Position numbers and translations under genes: made by a program. A stretch of DNA of 64,000 nt from Nocardioides campestrisoli. Lineage in GTDB: Bacteria > Actinomycetota > Actinomycetes > Propionibacteriales > Nocardioidaceae. The stretch lies in the NCBI RefSeq assembly GCF_013624435.2, contig NZ_CP061768.1:1642001-1706000 (forward strand), in the 5' to 3' direction. The notes beneath the pieces were generated by a model. The model saw nothing but the letters and a program-made list of their open reading frames with translations, did no database searches and had not been told where the DNA came from. Numbering within the stretch: position 1 is the first letter of the stretch; the number at the start of each line of letters is the position of its first letter. Positions 24,866-32,966 of the stretch are shown piece by piece.

Positions 24866-26460
24866 GAGACCTTCGCACTCCTGTGGTCGGTGAACGCGGG
24901 TTGGATGGTGGAGCTCTCCAGCGGCGCCCCGACCCGGACCGAGACGACAGTGCCGCGGGCCGGACTGGAACGCACCTCGAGCACGCCGCCGATCAGGGCG
25001 GCCCGCTCCTTCATGATCGAGAGGCCGTGCGAGTCACGACGCCCGCCCTGCAGCCCGCCACCGTCGTCGCTGACCACGATCTGCGCGCTCGGCGCCTGGA
25101 CCCGGCAGTGCACGTCGATCAGCGTGGCCCGGGAGTGCTTGACCGCGTTGTTCATCGCCTCCTGCGCGATCCGCAGGAGCTCGGCCTCCACCTCGTGCCG
25201 CAGGCGGCTGGTCCGTTCGTCCACCGTCACCTTGATCGGGATGCCGGAGACGTCGCTCAGGTGCCGGGCCAGGGTCGCGATCGCCGCGCCCAGGCTCTCG
25301 CTCGAGCCCGCCTGGGTGCGCAAGGTCATCACCGAGCGGCGTACCTCGGCGACCACCGTGGTGATCATCCGGCGCAGCTGGAGCAGCGCCTTCTCCTCGG
25401 CGGGTCCCGGGGCCGTGGAGAGCAACGCGTCCACCACGTAGCCCATCGAGGCGATGTCCTGGGCGACTCCGTCGTGCATCTCCCGTGCCAGCCGACGCCT
25501 CTCGTCGGACATCGCCGCGTCCCGGAAAGCGGTGAACAGCTGCGCGGTGTCCAGGCGCAGAGCGGCCGGAGTCAACCGGTCGGCGAGCTTCTCCAGCTGG
25601 CCCAGGACCGTGGCGGGGCTCGCGCTGGAGTCGGGTGCGAGCCGGCCGGTCACTACCGCGATGACCGAGCCGGACGTGTACACCGGGAAGCCGAAGTCCC
25701 GGGCCAGGACCCGGGGCTTCTCGTCCTCCCAGATCGCCTGCGCCAGCTCGTCGATCTCCGCGGGGTCGGGCTCCTCCTGGGACGACCGGCTCACCAGGGG
25801 GAGGAGCACGCCGTTCCGGCGCACGTGCAGGACCACTGTCTCCGCCGGGATCTCCTGGGTGACCTCTTCCAGGATGGCCCCGCCCATGCTCGTGGGGTCG
25901 AGTCCTCCTTCGAGCTTGGAGGAAAGCTCGTTCAGGTCCGCGATCAGCACCCGGGCCTCGCGGTACGCCGCGGTCCCTTCGTCCTGGGCGGCGGCTCCGA
26001 CGAAGAAGCTCGTCACCAGGCCGATCCCGAGTCCGGTGACCAACCAGGTGAAGACGTCAGCGATCTGGGACGAGCTGAGGACGGGACCCGAGGCGAGGAC
26101 GACGAGCGCGAACGTGGTGATCTGGACGCCCAGCGCCTCAGCCACCCCTCGGAACCCGCGCAGCAGCGCGTGCGTGAAGGGGGGCACGGCCAGGGCCGCG
26201 AGGATGCCCGGCGCGCTGAAGGTGAACCCGGCGGCGATGGTGGCGACCAGGACTGCTTCGACCAGGCACAGGAGCCACAGCGGGATCGGGGAGCGGAGCA
26301 GCCAGCTGGCGAGCACCCACAGCGTCGCGAGGCAGAAGAGCGCTCCCAGCCCACTGGTGCTGCGGCTCCAAGCGACCGACACGGCGATGGTGAGCAGGAC
26401 GAAGGCCCGACCACCCTCGATGAGGCCGGCGTGCTGGAGGCGCTCGGCTCTCGCACGCAT
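24862..26460 (-). CDS. Membrane histidine kinase of the Tad locus
   Basis: This 532-residue sensor kinase has about six N-terminal membrane helices (16-160), a GAF-like middle region (about 180-300), then the HisKA_3 segment AREMHDGVAQDIASMG with His329 as the phospho-acceptor. The C-terminal ATPase domain shows AQEAMNNAVKHS and SDDGGG. Family members autophosphorylate and pass phosphate to a NarL-type regulator, here the overlapping downstream gene. ATG 26460 shares one base with the tadC stop (TGATG), so it is physically part of the tad operon. The signal is unknown. Confidence 0.92.
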   Translation of the reverse strand: MRARAERLQHAGLIEGGRAFVLLTIAVSVAWSRSTSGLGALFCLATLWVLASWLLRSPIPLWLLCLVEAVLVATIAAGFTFSAPGILAALAVPPFTHALLRGFRGVAEALGVQITTFALVVLASGPVLSSSQIADVFTWLVTGLGIGLVTSFFVGAAAQDEGTAAYREARVLIADLNELSSKLEGGLDPTSMGGAILEEVTQEIPAETVVLHVRRNGVLLPLVSRSSQEEPDPAEIDELAQAIWEDEKPRVLARDFGFPVYTSGSVIAVVTGRLAPDSSASPATVLGQLEKLADRLTPAALRLDTAQLFTAFRDAAMSDERRRLAREMHDGVAQDIASMGYVVDALLSTAPGPAEEKALLQLRRMITTVVAEVRRSVMTLRTQAGSSESLGAAIATLARHLSDVSGIPIKVTVDERTSRLRHEVEAELLRIAQEAMNNAVKHSRATLIDVHCRVQAPSAQIVVSDDGGGLQGGRRDSHGLSIMKERAALIGGVLEVRSSPARGTVVSVRVGAPLESSTIQPAFTDHRSAKVS

Positions 26461-27383
26461 CAGGCGAAGGAGTCCATGATGCTGATCACGGCGGGACCGA
26501 TCACCACGATGAAGAGGGTCGGCAGGATGCAGAAGATGAGCGGCACCGTCATCTTCACCGGGACCTGCTGCGCCTTCTCCTCGGCCTTCTGCCGACGCTT
26601 GGTCCGCATCTCCGAGGACTGGACCCGCAGCACCTGGGCGATCGGGATGCCGAACGCGTCCGCCTGCACCAGGGCGCTGACGAAGCTGCGCAGGTCGTCG
26701 AGGTTCGTCCGGTCCGCCAACGCCCGCAGGGCGTCGCCCCGACCAGTGCCGATCTGCATCTCCCTCAGGACGCGGGAGAACTCCTCGGCGAGCGGTCCGT
26801 CGGTGTTCCTGGCCACCTGCTGGACGGCGGCGTCGAAGGCGAGTCCCGACTCGACGCTGATGGTGAGCAGGTCGATCGCGTCGGCCAACCCCCGGCCGAT
26901 CTCGTTCTGCCGGTCGTGGGCCTTCTGGTAGAGGAACATGTTCGGCCCGAAGTAGCCGGCGACGGCTCCCAGTGCCACGAAGACGACCTTGCCCATGAGC
27001 CCGAGGCTGAGCATGAACGAGAAGAGGAACGCCGCGCCCAGCCCGGCCACGGCCCCGATGACCTTCAGGGCGACGACCCGGTCCACGGTCCATCCGGTCG
27101 GGTTCCCCGCCAGCTCGAGCTTGCGGTAGGTCCGCTCGGTGCTGTCCGCGCCCGTGAAGCGGCGACCGATGGTCAGGGCCCGCCCCTGGAAGGGAGCCAG
27201 CACTCGCTCCGCGAACGGGCGGTCAAGCTCGGCCGTGAGCTCTTTCGGCACGTCGCCCATGGACTGCAGGGCGGCCAGCGAGCGGCTCAGCCCGGCTTCC
27301 TTGGTGGGGGCCGCGGTGGCCATGGCGACCAGGACGATGGACAGCGTGACCATCAGCAGGCCGAGCAAGAGATAGATCGTCAT
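26460..27383 (-). CDS. tadC: Tad secretion inner-membrane protein TadC
   Basis: The 307-residue protein has the type II secretion F domain of TadC. A helix opens it (3-25), two helices follow near 95-140, and then comes the conserved cytoplasmic region with DAIDLLTISVESGLAFDAAV and EEFSRVLREMQIG, ending in helices with CILPTLFIVVIGPA. With TadB it forms the membrane platform that couples the CpaF ATPase to pilin assembly. The start at ATG 27383 overlaps the upstream stop by one base (TGATG). A long open frame extends upstream, but its sequence reads as antisense noise. Confidence 0.9.
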   Translation of the reverse strand: MTIYLLLGLLMVTLSIVLVAMATAAPTKEAGLSRSLAALQSMGDVPKELTAELDRPFAERVLAPFQGRALTIGRRFTGADSTERTYRKLELAGNPTGWTVDRVVALKVIGAVAGLGAAFLFSFMLSLGLMGKVVFVALGAVAGYFGPNMFLYQKAHDRQNEIGRGLADAIDLLTISVESGLAFDAAVQQVARNTDGPLAEEFSRVLREMQIGTGRGDALRALADRTNLDDLRSFVSALVQADAFGIPIAQVLRVQSSEMRTKRRQKAEEKAQQVPVKMTVPLIFCILPTLFIVVIGPAVISIMDSFA

Positions 27384-29284
27384 CAGACTTCCACCTTCAC
27401 GAGTCGACTCATCCAGAAGGCGCCGACTCCGAGCATCACGGCGGCGCCGCCCAGCATCAGCCAGCCCAGGGGCTCGGCGAAGAGGACGCTCACGTAGTCG
27501 TAGCTGGTCAGCACGAGGTAGAGCAGGAAGACCGGCGGCAGACCGCCGAGGACGTACGCCGAGATCTTGCCCTCGGCGGCGAGTGCCTGCACCTGGCGGC
27601 GCATGTACTCGCGCTCGCGGATCGTGCCGGCGACGGTGTCCAGCAGCTCCGCCAGGTTTCCGCCGACCTGACGCTGGATCTTGATGGCCATGACGACCCA
27701 GTCGAAGTCCTTGCTGTCGAACCGGTCGGCGATGCCCTGCATGGCATCTTCGAGCGAGACGCCGAGCCGCGTCTCGACCAGCACCCGCTTGAACTCGCTG
27801 GCGATCGGCTCGGTGCCCTCGCGGACGATGGTGTCGACCGACTGCGCCAGGGAGAGGCCGGCGGACAAGGAGCCGGACATCAGCTGCAGGGTGTCGGGAA
27901 GAGCAGCGTTGAACTTCTTCACCCGCTTCTTCCGCGCCCTCCCCAGGTAGAGCCACGGGACCACGGTGCCGAGGGCGATGAAGAGCAGGCCGACGACGAG
28001 GTTGCCTCCGCTGAGGAGGGCACCCACCAGACCGGCGCCCACGATGATGCCCACGTGCAGCAGCAGCCACTCCGAGGACCGGAACCCGCTGTCGGCAGCC
28101 TCGAGCTTGCCGGCGATCCGCTCCTCGAGCGACTTGTTCCGCTTCAACACCGAGTCGGCCGCGCCGCGGAACTGGGCGAAGGTCTCGTCGGAGCCGCGAG
28201 CGCCCTTGGCCTGCTGGGGGGCCGGGCCGGTGGCCAGGCCGGCGTACATGGCGACCCGCTCCTCGGCGGTCAGCTCGCGCTTGGCCATGCCGGTGAGCAG
28301 TGCGCCGAGGAAGACCAGCAAGCCCACGCCGATCAGCGCGACGGCCGCCCACTTGCCCCACGAGGGGAGGAGCAGCCCGCGGTCGGCCGACGGCAGGGTG
28401 ACCTCGGCGGCCTGCATGCCGGCCTTGCGTACGGGGGCGAAGACCTCGGCACTGAGGCTCCCGGCGTCGGTGGGCAGGGTCACCGCGACGGTGCCCTCGG
28501 CGCCGACCTCGTCGGGCAGGTCGGCGCTGATCAGCACCTGCCGGGCGAGGATCTCCGCCTCCTCGGAGAACGCTGCGGTGAGCGCGTCGATCTCGGCGCT
28601 GATCACCTCGCCGTTCCCCGCGGTGCTCAGCTGGGTGAGGGGACCGAGGTCCCCGTCCTGCTCGAGGGCGACGACGTCGACCAGGACGCCGGAGGTGGAG
28701 ATCGCGCCGATCGCGTCGCTGAGCGGGGTCTTGCTGGTGTCCGCTCCGTCGGAGAGCACGAGCAGGCTGCGCTGCCCGGAGGTCCCGGCGAGCTCGGCGG
28801 CACCCATCACGCCCTCGTACAACCGGGTCTGGCGCGCCAGGGTCAGCGACTCCAGCGCGGCCCGGGCGCTCTCCCGGTCGGTGGTCGGCTCGACGGCGGT
28901 GACCACCTCGCGGTCGAAGGTGACCAGGCCGACCTTGACGTCGGCGGGCACCGAGGTGAGGTAGGCGTCGGCCGCGGCCTTGGCTGCTACGAACCGTTCG
29001 CCGTCCATCGACTTGCTGGTGTCGATGACCAGCACCGTGGTGCGCTCGACGGACGTGCCGCCGGCCGGCTCGGCCGTGGCGGTCGTGGCTGTGCCGTCGA
29101 CGCTCAGCTGCACCCCCGCCAGGTCGACCTCCGCGCCCGGAGGGACGGTGACGAGCACCTGCACCCCGGTCTCGGTGGTCTGGACGTGGGTGATGGCGGC
29201 GTCGTCCTGGGCGTGGGCGGCGACGGGCAGCGACAGCAGGCCGGCGACGCCGAGTGCGGCGGCCAGCCGGGTCAGGCGGCGCAT
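27383..29284 (-). CDS. tadB: Secreted von Willebrand A domain fused to TadB
   Basis: The 633-residue protein has an unusual layout: signal peptide (1-26), an extracellular von Willebrand A domain (about 80-245), a beta-rich linker, a membrane helix at 312-333 and then a full TadB-like type II secretion F domain (about 400-633). The metal site looks intact: DTSKS at 88-92, Thr153 nearby and LSDGAD at 177-182. The TadB part shows MSGSLSAGLSLAQSVDTIV and VVMAIKIQRQVGGNLAELL. A metal-dependent ligand-binding domain is thus joined to the pilus platform. It overlaps tadC by one base and cpaF by one base. There is no sign of frameshift or gene-fusion error. Confidence 0.9.
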   Translation of the reverse strand: MRRLTRLAAALGVAGLLSLPVAAHAQDDAAITHVQTTETGVQVLVTVPPGAEVDLAGVQLSVDGTATTATAEPAGGTSVERTTVLVIDTSKSMDGERFVAAKAAADAYLTSVPADVKVGLVTFDREVVTAVEPTTDRESARAALESLTLARQTRLYEGVMGAAELAGTSGQRSLLVLSDGADTSKTPLSDAIGAISTSGVLVDVVALEQDGDLGPLTQLSTAGNGEVISAEIDALTAAFSEEAEILARQVLISADLPDEVGAEGTVAVTLPTDAGSLSAEVFAPVRKAGMQAAEVTLPSADRGLLLPSWGKWAAVALIGVGLLVFLGALLTGMAKRELTAEERVAMYAGLATGPAPQQAKGARGSDETFAQFRGAADSVLKRNKSLEERIAGKLEAADSGFRSSEWLLLHVGIIVGAGLVGALLSGGNLVVGLLFIALGTVVPWLYLGRARKKRVKKFNAALPDTLQLMSGSLSAGLSLAQSVDTIVREGTEPIASEFKRVLVETRLGVSLEDAMQGIADRFDSKDFDWVVMAIKIQRQVGGNLAELLDTVAGTIREREYMRRQVQALAAEGKISAYVLGGLPPVFLLYLVLTSYDYVSVLFAEPLGWLMLGGAAVMLGVGAFWMSRLVKVEV

Positions 29285-30804
29285 CAGAACCGCTCCGGGG
29301 CGAAGATCAGCGGGTCGACCTGCACGTTGTTGTAGGCCATCTTCTCCAGGAACTTCGGTCGCAGGCCCGTGGCCTTGAGGCCGCCGAGGGTGCGTCCCTC
29401 GGCGTCGAAGCCGGCGGAGTGGTCGTAGAGGAAGACGTCCTGCAGGGTGATGATGTCGCCCTCCATCCGCTCCACCTCGGTGACATGGGTGATGTGCCGG
29501 GAACCGTCCTTGAACCGGGTCTGGTGCACGATCAAGTCCACGGCGGAGGCCACCTGCTCCCGGATCGCCCGGATCGGCAGGTCCATCCCGGCCATCAGCA
29601 CCAGGGTCTCCATGCGGGAGAGCGTGTCGCGGGGGCCGTTGGAGTGGACGGTGCAGATGGAGCCGTCGTGACCGGTGTTCATCGCCTGGAGCATGTCGAG
29701 GGCCGAGGCGTCACGGACCTCACCGACGATGATCCGGTCGGGACGCATGCGCAGGCTGTTCTTCACCAGGTCGCGGATTGTCACCGCACCCTTGCCCTCG
29801 ATGTTGGACGGCCGGGACTCCAGCCGCACCACGTGCTCCTGCTTCAGCTGGAGCTCGGCGGCGTCCTCGATCGTCACGATCCGCTCGTCGGTCGGGATGA
29901 ACGACGACAGGACGTTCAGGGTGGTGGTCTTCCCGGCGCCCGTGCTGCCGGAGACGATGATGTTGAGGCGCCCCTTGACGCAGGCGTCGAGGAACTCCTT
30001 GGTCCGCTGGCTGATCGAGCCGAACCGGACGAGGTCGTCGGCGGTCAGCGGGTCGGTGGAGAACTTGCGGATCGTGAGCGCGGAGCCGTCGATCGCCAGC
30101 GGCGGGACCACGGCGTTGACGCGGCTGCCGTCGGGCAGCCGCGCGTCCACCATCGGGCTGGACTCGTCGACGCGTCGGCCGATCCGGGAGACGATCTTGT
30201 CGATGGTCCGGCGCAGGTGCGCCTCGTCCTGGAAGATCGCGTCCGCCGCGACCAGCCGGCCCTTGCGCTCCAGCCAGATGCTGTGCGCGCCGTTGACCAT
30301 GACCTCGGAGACCTCCGGGTCGCGCAGGTAGGGCTCGATCGGCCCGTACCCGAGGATGTCGTCGCTGATCTCGCTGGTGATCTGCTGGCGGTCTGCCGCG
30401 CTGATCGGCCGGTCGCTCCGCTTGAGCACGTCCGCGAGAGCGCCACGGACCTTCTGGTCCAGCTCGCTCTGCTCCAGGTTGGAGTCGTAGAGCTGCGGCC
30501 CGAGCTGCCGCAGCAGCTCGGCGTGCACCGAGGCCTTGAGCTCCTCGATGCGATCGGTGTTGGTGGGCTGGGCCCGCCGTCCCACGGCCACGTCGGGTCC
30601 GGGGGTACGGCGGTCGTTGAGCGGGGAGTCGGAGGCACCCGCCGCAGGGGAAGCGGGAGCCAGCGGCGGCTCCTCGGTCCGGATCTGCTGGGTGGGTGCC
30701 TCGACCGGCACCTGGGCGGTGAGGTCGGGGGTGAGCAGGCCGGCGGCGGCGGCGGCCTCCTCGGCGCGACGCCGGGCGGCCAGGCGCTCGGAGAGGTTGC
30801 TCAT
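29284..30804 (-). CDS. cpaF: Pilus assembly ATPase CpaF/TadA
   Basis: This 506-residue secretion ATPase powers Flp pilus assembly as a cytoplasmic hexamer. It has Walker A GSTGAGKTT at 286-294, Walker B-like RIIVGEVR at 357-364 and the His-containing GHDGSICTVHSN at 378-389. An N-terminal disordered, proline-rich region (about 20-85) precedes the CpaF N-domain. The ATG start lies four bases after the cpaE stop, and the stop overlaps the next start by one base. Assignment is firm; CpaF and TadA are two names for the same ATPase. Confidence 0.95.
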   Translation of the reverse strand: MSNLSERLAARRRAEEAAAAAGLLTPDLTAQVPVEAPTQQIRTEEPPLAPASPAAGASDSPLNDRRTPGPDVAVGRRAQPTNTDRIEELKASVHAELLRQLGPQLYDSNLEQSELDQKVRGALADVLKRSDRPISAADRQQITSEISDDILGYGPIEPYLRDPEVSEVMVNGAHSIWLERKGRLVAADAIFQDEAHLRRTIDKIVSRIGRRVDESSPMVDARLPDGSRVNAVVPPLAIDGSALTIRKFSTDPLTADDLVRFGSISQRTKEFLDACVKGRLNIIVSGSTGAGKTTTLNVLSSFIPTDERIVTIEDAAELQLKQEHVVRLESRPSNIEGKGAVTIRDLVKNSLRMRPDRIIVGEVRDASALDMLQAMNTGHDGSICTVHSNGPRDTLSRMETLVLMAGMDLPIRAIREQVASAVDLIVHQTRFKDGSRHITHVTEVERMEGDIITLQDVFLYDHSAGFDAEGRTLGGLKATGLRPKFLEKMAYNNVQVDPLIFAPERF

Positions 30805-30808
30805 CTCG

Positions 30809-32071
30809 TCATCTCCTGCTGATGCGGAAGCGCTTCTGGCCCTCTTCGCGCTTCTCGGTGGGTGCGGGGGTGGGAGCCACGGGGGCGGGCATCTCGAGCT
30901 TGGGAGCCCTGGACGCCTTGGAGGACTTGCCCTTGGGTGCGGCGAGCGGCGAGGACATCGGGGTCTCGTGGCCCATCAGCTTCTCGGCCAGGGCGCGGAC
31001 CGCCCTCGAGGAGGGGTGCGAGGGGGAGGAGAGCATCAACGGCCGGCCCGCGTTGGTGGCCTTGGCGATGTCCAGCGAGGTGGCCACCTGGGCCGCGACG
31101 TCCATGCCGAGGATGCCCTCGACCTTGTCCGCCCCGATGCCGACCTGCTCGTCGGCCCGGTTGAGCAGCAGGTGCCGGTGACCCTCGGCTACGCCCAGCA
31201 CGTCGAGGGTCTCCAGCGCCACCTTGACGTTCTTCAGGGTGGGGACGTCCAGGGTCGCGACGATGATGCAGTCGTCGGTCTCGTCGAGCGCGGTCAGCGT
31301 CTGCTCGTCGAAGGCGGGTGCCGTGTCCAGCACCAGGTAGTCGAAGTGGTCCTGGAGGGTACGCAGCAGCCGGGTGACCAGCGCGCCCGTGACCCGCTCG
31401 CGGGCGTCGGGCTGGCTGGGAGCGGCCAGCACCATCAGGCCGCTCTCGTGGGGGGTCATGAGCTCCTCGATGAACGCGTAGTCCATCGACTGCTCGCCGC
31501 CGATGGCGTGCTCGATGGAGTGCGTCGGGAAGAGCTGCAGGGTGATCGCGATGTCGCCGAAGGCGAGGTCGAGGTCGACCACGCACACCTTGTTCTCCCC
31601 GCCGCGCATCAGCGCGATGCCGAGGTTCACCGACATGGTGGTCTTCCCGACCCCGCCCTTGGGGGAGAAGATCGTGATCACCCGGCCCAGGCGCGAGGAC
31701 GGAGCGGCGTTGCCGCGCAGGGCCGCCCACAGGGCGTGCGCCCGCTGCAGGGCGGCGTTGACCTGGGGGAGGTCGGAGGCCGTGACCACCTCGCGCACAC
31801 CGGCGTGCATGGCCTGGGTCAGGACGTCGGTGTCCACCGAGTCGCGCACCAGGACGACGCTCGCGGTGGGCAGGGCGGTCCGCATCCGGTCCGCGATCGC
31901 CATCGCCTCGGGGACTCCGAGGCTGGGTCCGAGCACCACGGCGTACTCGTCGGTGTGCAGCTGCAGCCAGCCGAAGAGCCGTTCCTGGCTGTCCGCCACC
32001 TGCGTGCCCGCCGGGAGCACGGTCAGCAGCGCCGCAGCCTTGGCTGGGTCCGCGTCGAGAAGGATCGGCAT
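30809..32071 (-). CDS. cpaE: CpaE/TadZ-like MinD-family ATPase
   Basis: The 420-residue protein has an atypical receiver-like N-terminal domain (about 1-110) and a ParA/MinD-type ATPase with SPKGGVGKTT at 136-145 and a VVDLDLAFGD switch region. A basic, proline- and alanine-rich tail (about 370-420) ends in RRISRR-like residues. CpaE/TadZ proteins position the Tad apparatus at the pole. The acceptor Asp of the receiver is not obvious, as in other members. It sits between rcpC and cpaF with short gaps, consistent with one operon. Confidence 0.9.
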   Translation of the reverse strand: MPILLDADPAKAAALLTVLPAGTQVADSQERLFGWLQLHTDEYAVVLGPSLGVPEAMAIADRMRTALPTASVVLVRDSVDTDVLTQAMHAGVREVVTASDLPQVNAALQRAHALWAALRGNAAPSSRLGRVITIFSPKGGVGKTTMSVNLGIALMRGGENKVCVVDLDLAFGDIAITLQLFPTHSIEHAIGGEQSMDYAFIEELMTPHESGLMVLAAPSQPDARERVTGALVTRLLRTLQDHFDYLVLDTAPAFDEQTLTALDETDDCIIVATLDVPTLKNVKVALETLDVLGVAEGHRHLLLNRADEQVGIGADKVEGILGMDVAAQVATSLDIAKATNAGRPLMLSSPSHPSSRAVRALAEKLMGHETPMSSPLAAPKGKSSKASRAPKLEMPAPVAPTPAPTEKREEGQKRFRISRR

Positions 32072-32081
32072 CGTGGGTCGC

Positions 32082-32810
32082 CTAGCTGAAGAGGTTCTGG
32101 AGGTTCGTGCCCGGGTTGGGCGCGATCTTGGTCGTGCCGGTGCGGAGCCCGAAGGAGAGCTCGCCGTTGGTGGCGGCGAACATGAGCTTCTCGGCCTGGG
32201 GCTGGTCGACCGCGAGCGTCAGCAGGGTCCGGGGGAGCTGCTCGGTCGTCTCCGCCCCCGTCTGGTCGGTGGAGGTGGTGGAGACCAGGGTGGTCGATCC
32301 GGCCGCGAGCACCTTCACCTCGGGCAGCAGCAGCCGGGTGAAGGGCTGGCCCTCCGGCCCGGTCCCGTTCAGCCAGACCGCCACGTCCGAGCCGGCCGAG
32401 ACGAAGCCGGAGACCCGGGCGGTGTCGGTGAGCTGCACCGAGACCGCGAGCTTGCCGTTGGGGATCGGGAGGGCCGAGGACTCGCCCACGCCGCCGAACT
32501 TCTCCGGCACGATCTGCTCGCCCGGGTAGATGTTGGTGTTGGCCGCCAGCCCCTCGAGTGAGTCGATCGTGGTCACCGCCGAGGGGAGGACGGTGTTGCG
32601 GGGCAGGCTCTGACGCTGGATCTTGCCGCCGTTGGCGGCGTCAGCGATCGTCTCGCCGGTCACGATCGGGCTGACCGCGGTCAGCACCTCGACCGTGTCG
32701 TACTGCTCCGCCGCCCGGTTGTCCGCGCTCTCCACGTAGAGGTAGACGAGGGCGGTGCCGAACAGCGCCACGACGACGGCCACGACGAGCAGGAGCTTGC
32801 GTCGATCCAT
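32082..32810 (-). CDS. cpaB: Flp pilus assembly protein RcpC/CpaB
   Basis: The 242-residue protein has a single N-terminal helix (4-27) and an external SAF-like domain, as in RcpC/CpaB. SPIVTGETIADAANGG and the later AVSVQLTDTARVSGFVSAGSDV are family motifs. In Gram-negative bacteria it works with the RcpA secretin; in a Gram-positive cell it presumably guides the pilus through the wall. It is the first gene of the tad operon. GGAGG lies eight bases before ATG 32810 but is part of a hairpin. No secretin gene is present, as expected. Confidence 0.88.
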   Translation of the reverse strand: MDRRKLLLVVAVVVALFGTALVYLYVESADNRAAEQYDTVEVLTAVSPIVTGETIADAANGGKIQRQSLPRNTVLPSAVTTIDSLEGLAANTNIYPGEQIVPEKFGGVGESSALPIPNGKLAVSVQLTDTARVSGFVSAGSDVAVWLNGTGPEGQPFTRLLLPEVKVLAAGSTTLVSTTSTDQTGAETTEQLPRTLLTLAVDQPQAEKLMFAATNGELSFGLRTGTTKIAPNPGTNLQNLFS

Positions 32811-32818
32811 GGGTTGAG

Positions 32819-32842
32819 CCTCCGGTCTTGAGCAGACCGAGG
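32819..32842 (-). promoter_or_regulatory. Hairpin enclosing the RBS of the tad operon's first gene
   Basis: In the minus-strand RNA, CCTCGGTCT pairs with AGACCGGAGG across a 5-base loop with one bulged G. The 3' arm includes GGAGG, the only Shine-Dalgarno for rcpC/cpaB (start 32810). Translation may depend on opening the stem. A candidate -10 (TAGCGT, 32929-32934, minus strand) lies upstream without a convincing -35. Confidence 0.5.
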
Positions 32843-32966
32843 CTCATCGCCCCCGGTACTGCGTTCCTGTCCAATGCGTCACACCATGCCCAAGTCGCAA
32901 GACGGGCGTGGCGAGAACTTCGGATCGAACGCTAGTGGTCTGTACCGGGTCTTGTTCGCGTTTTGG

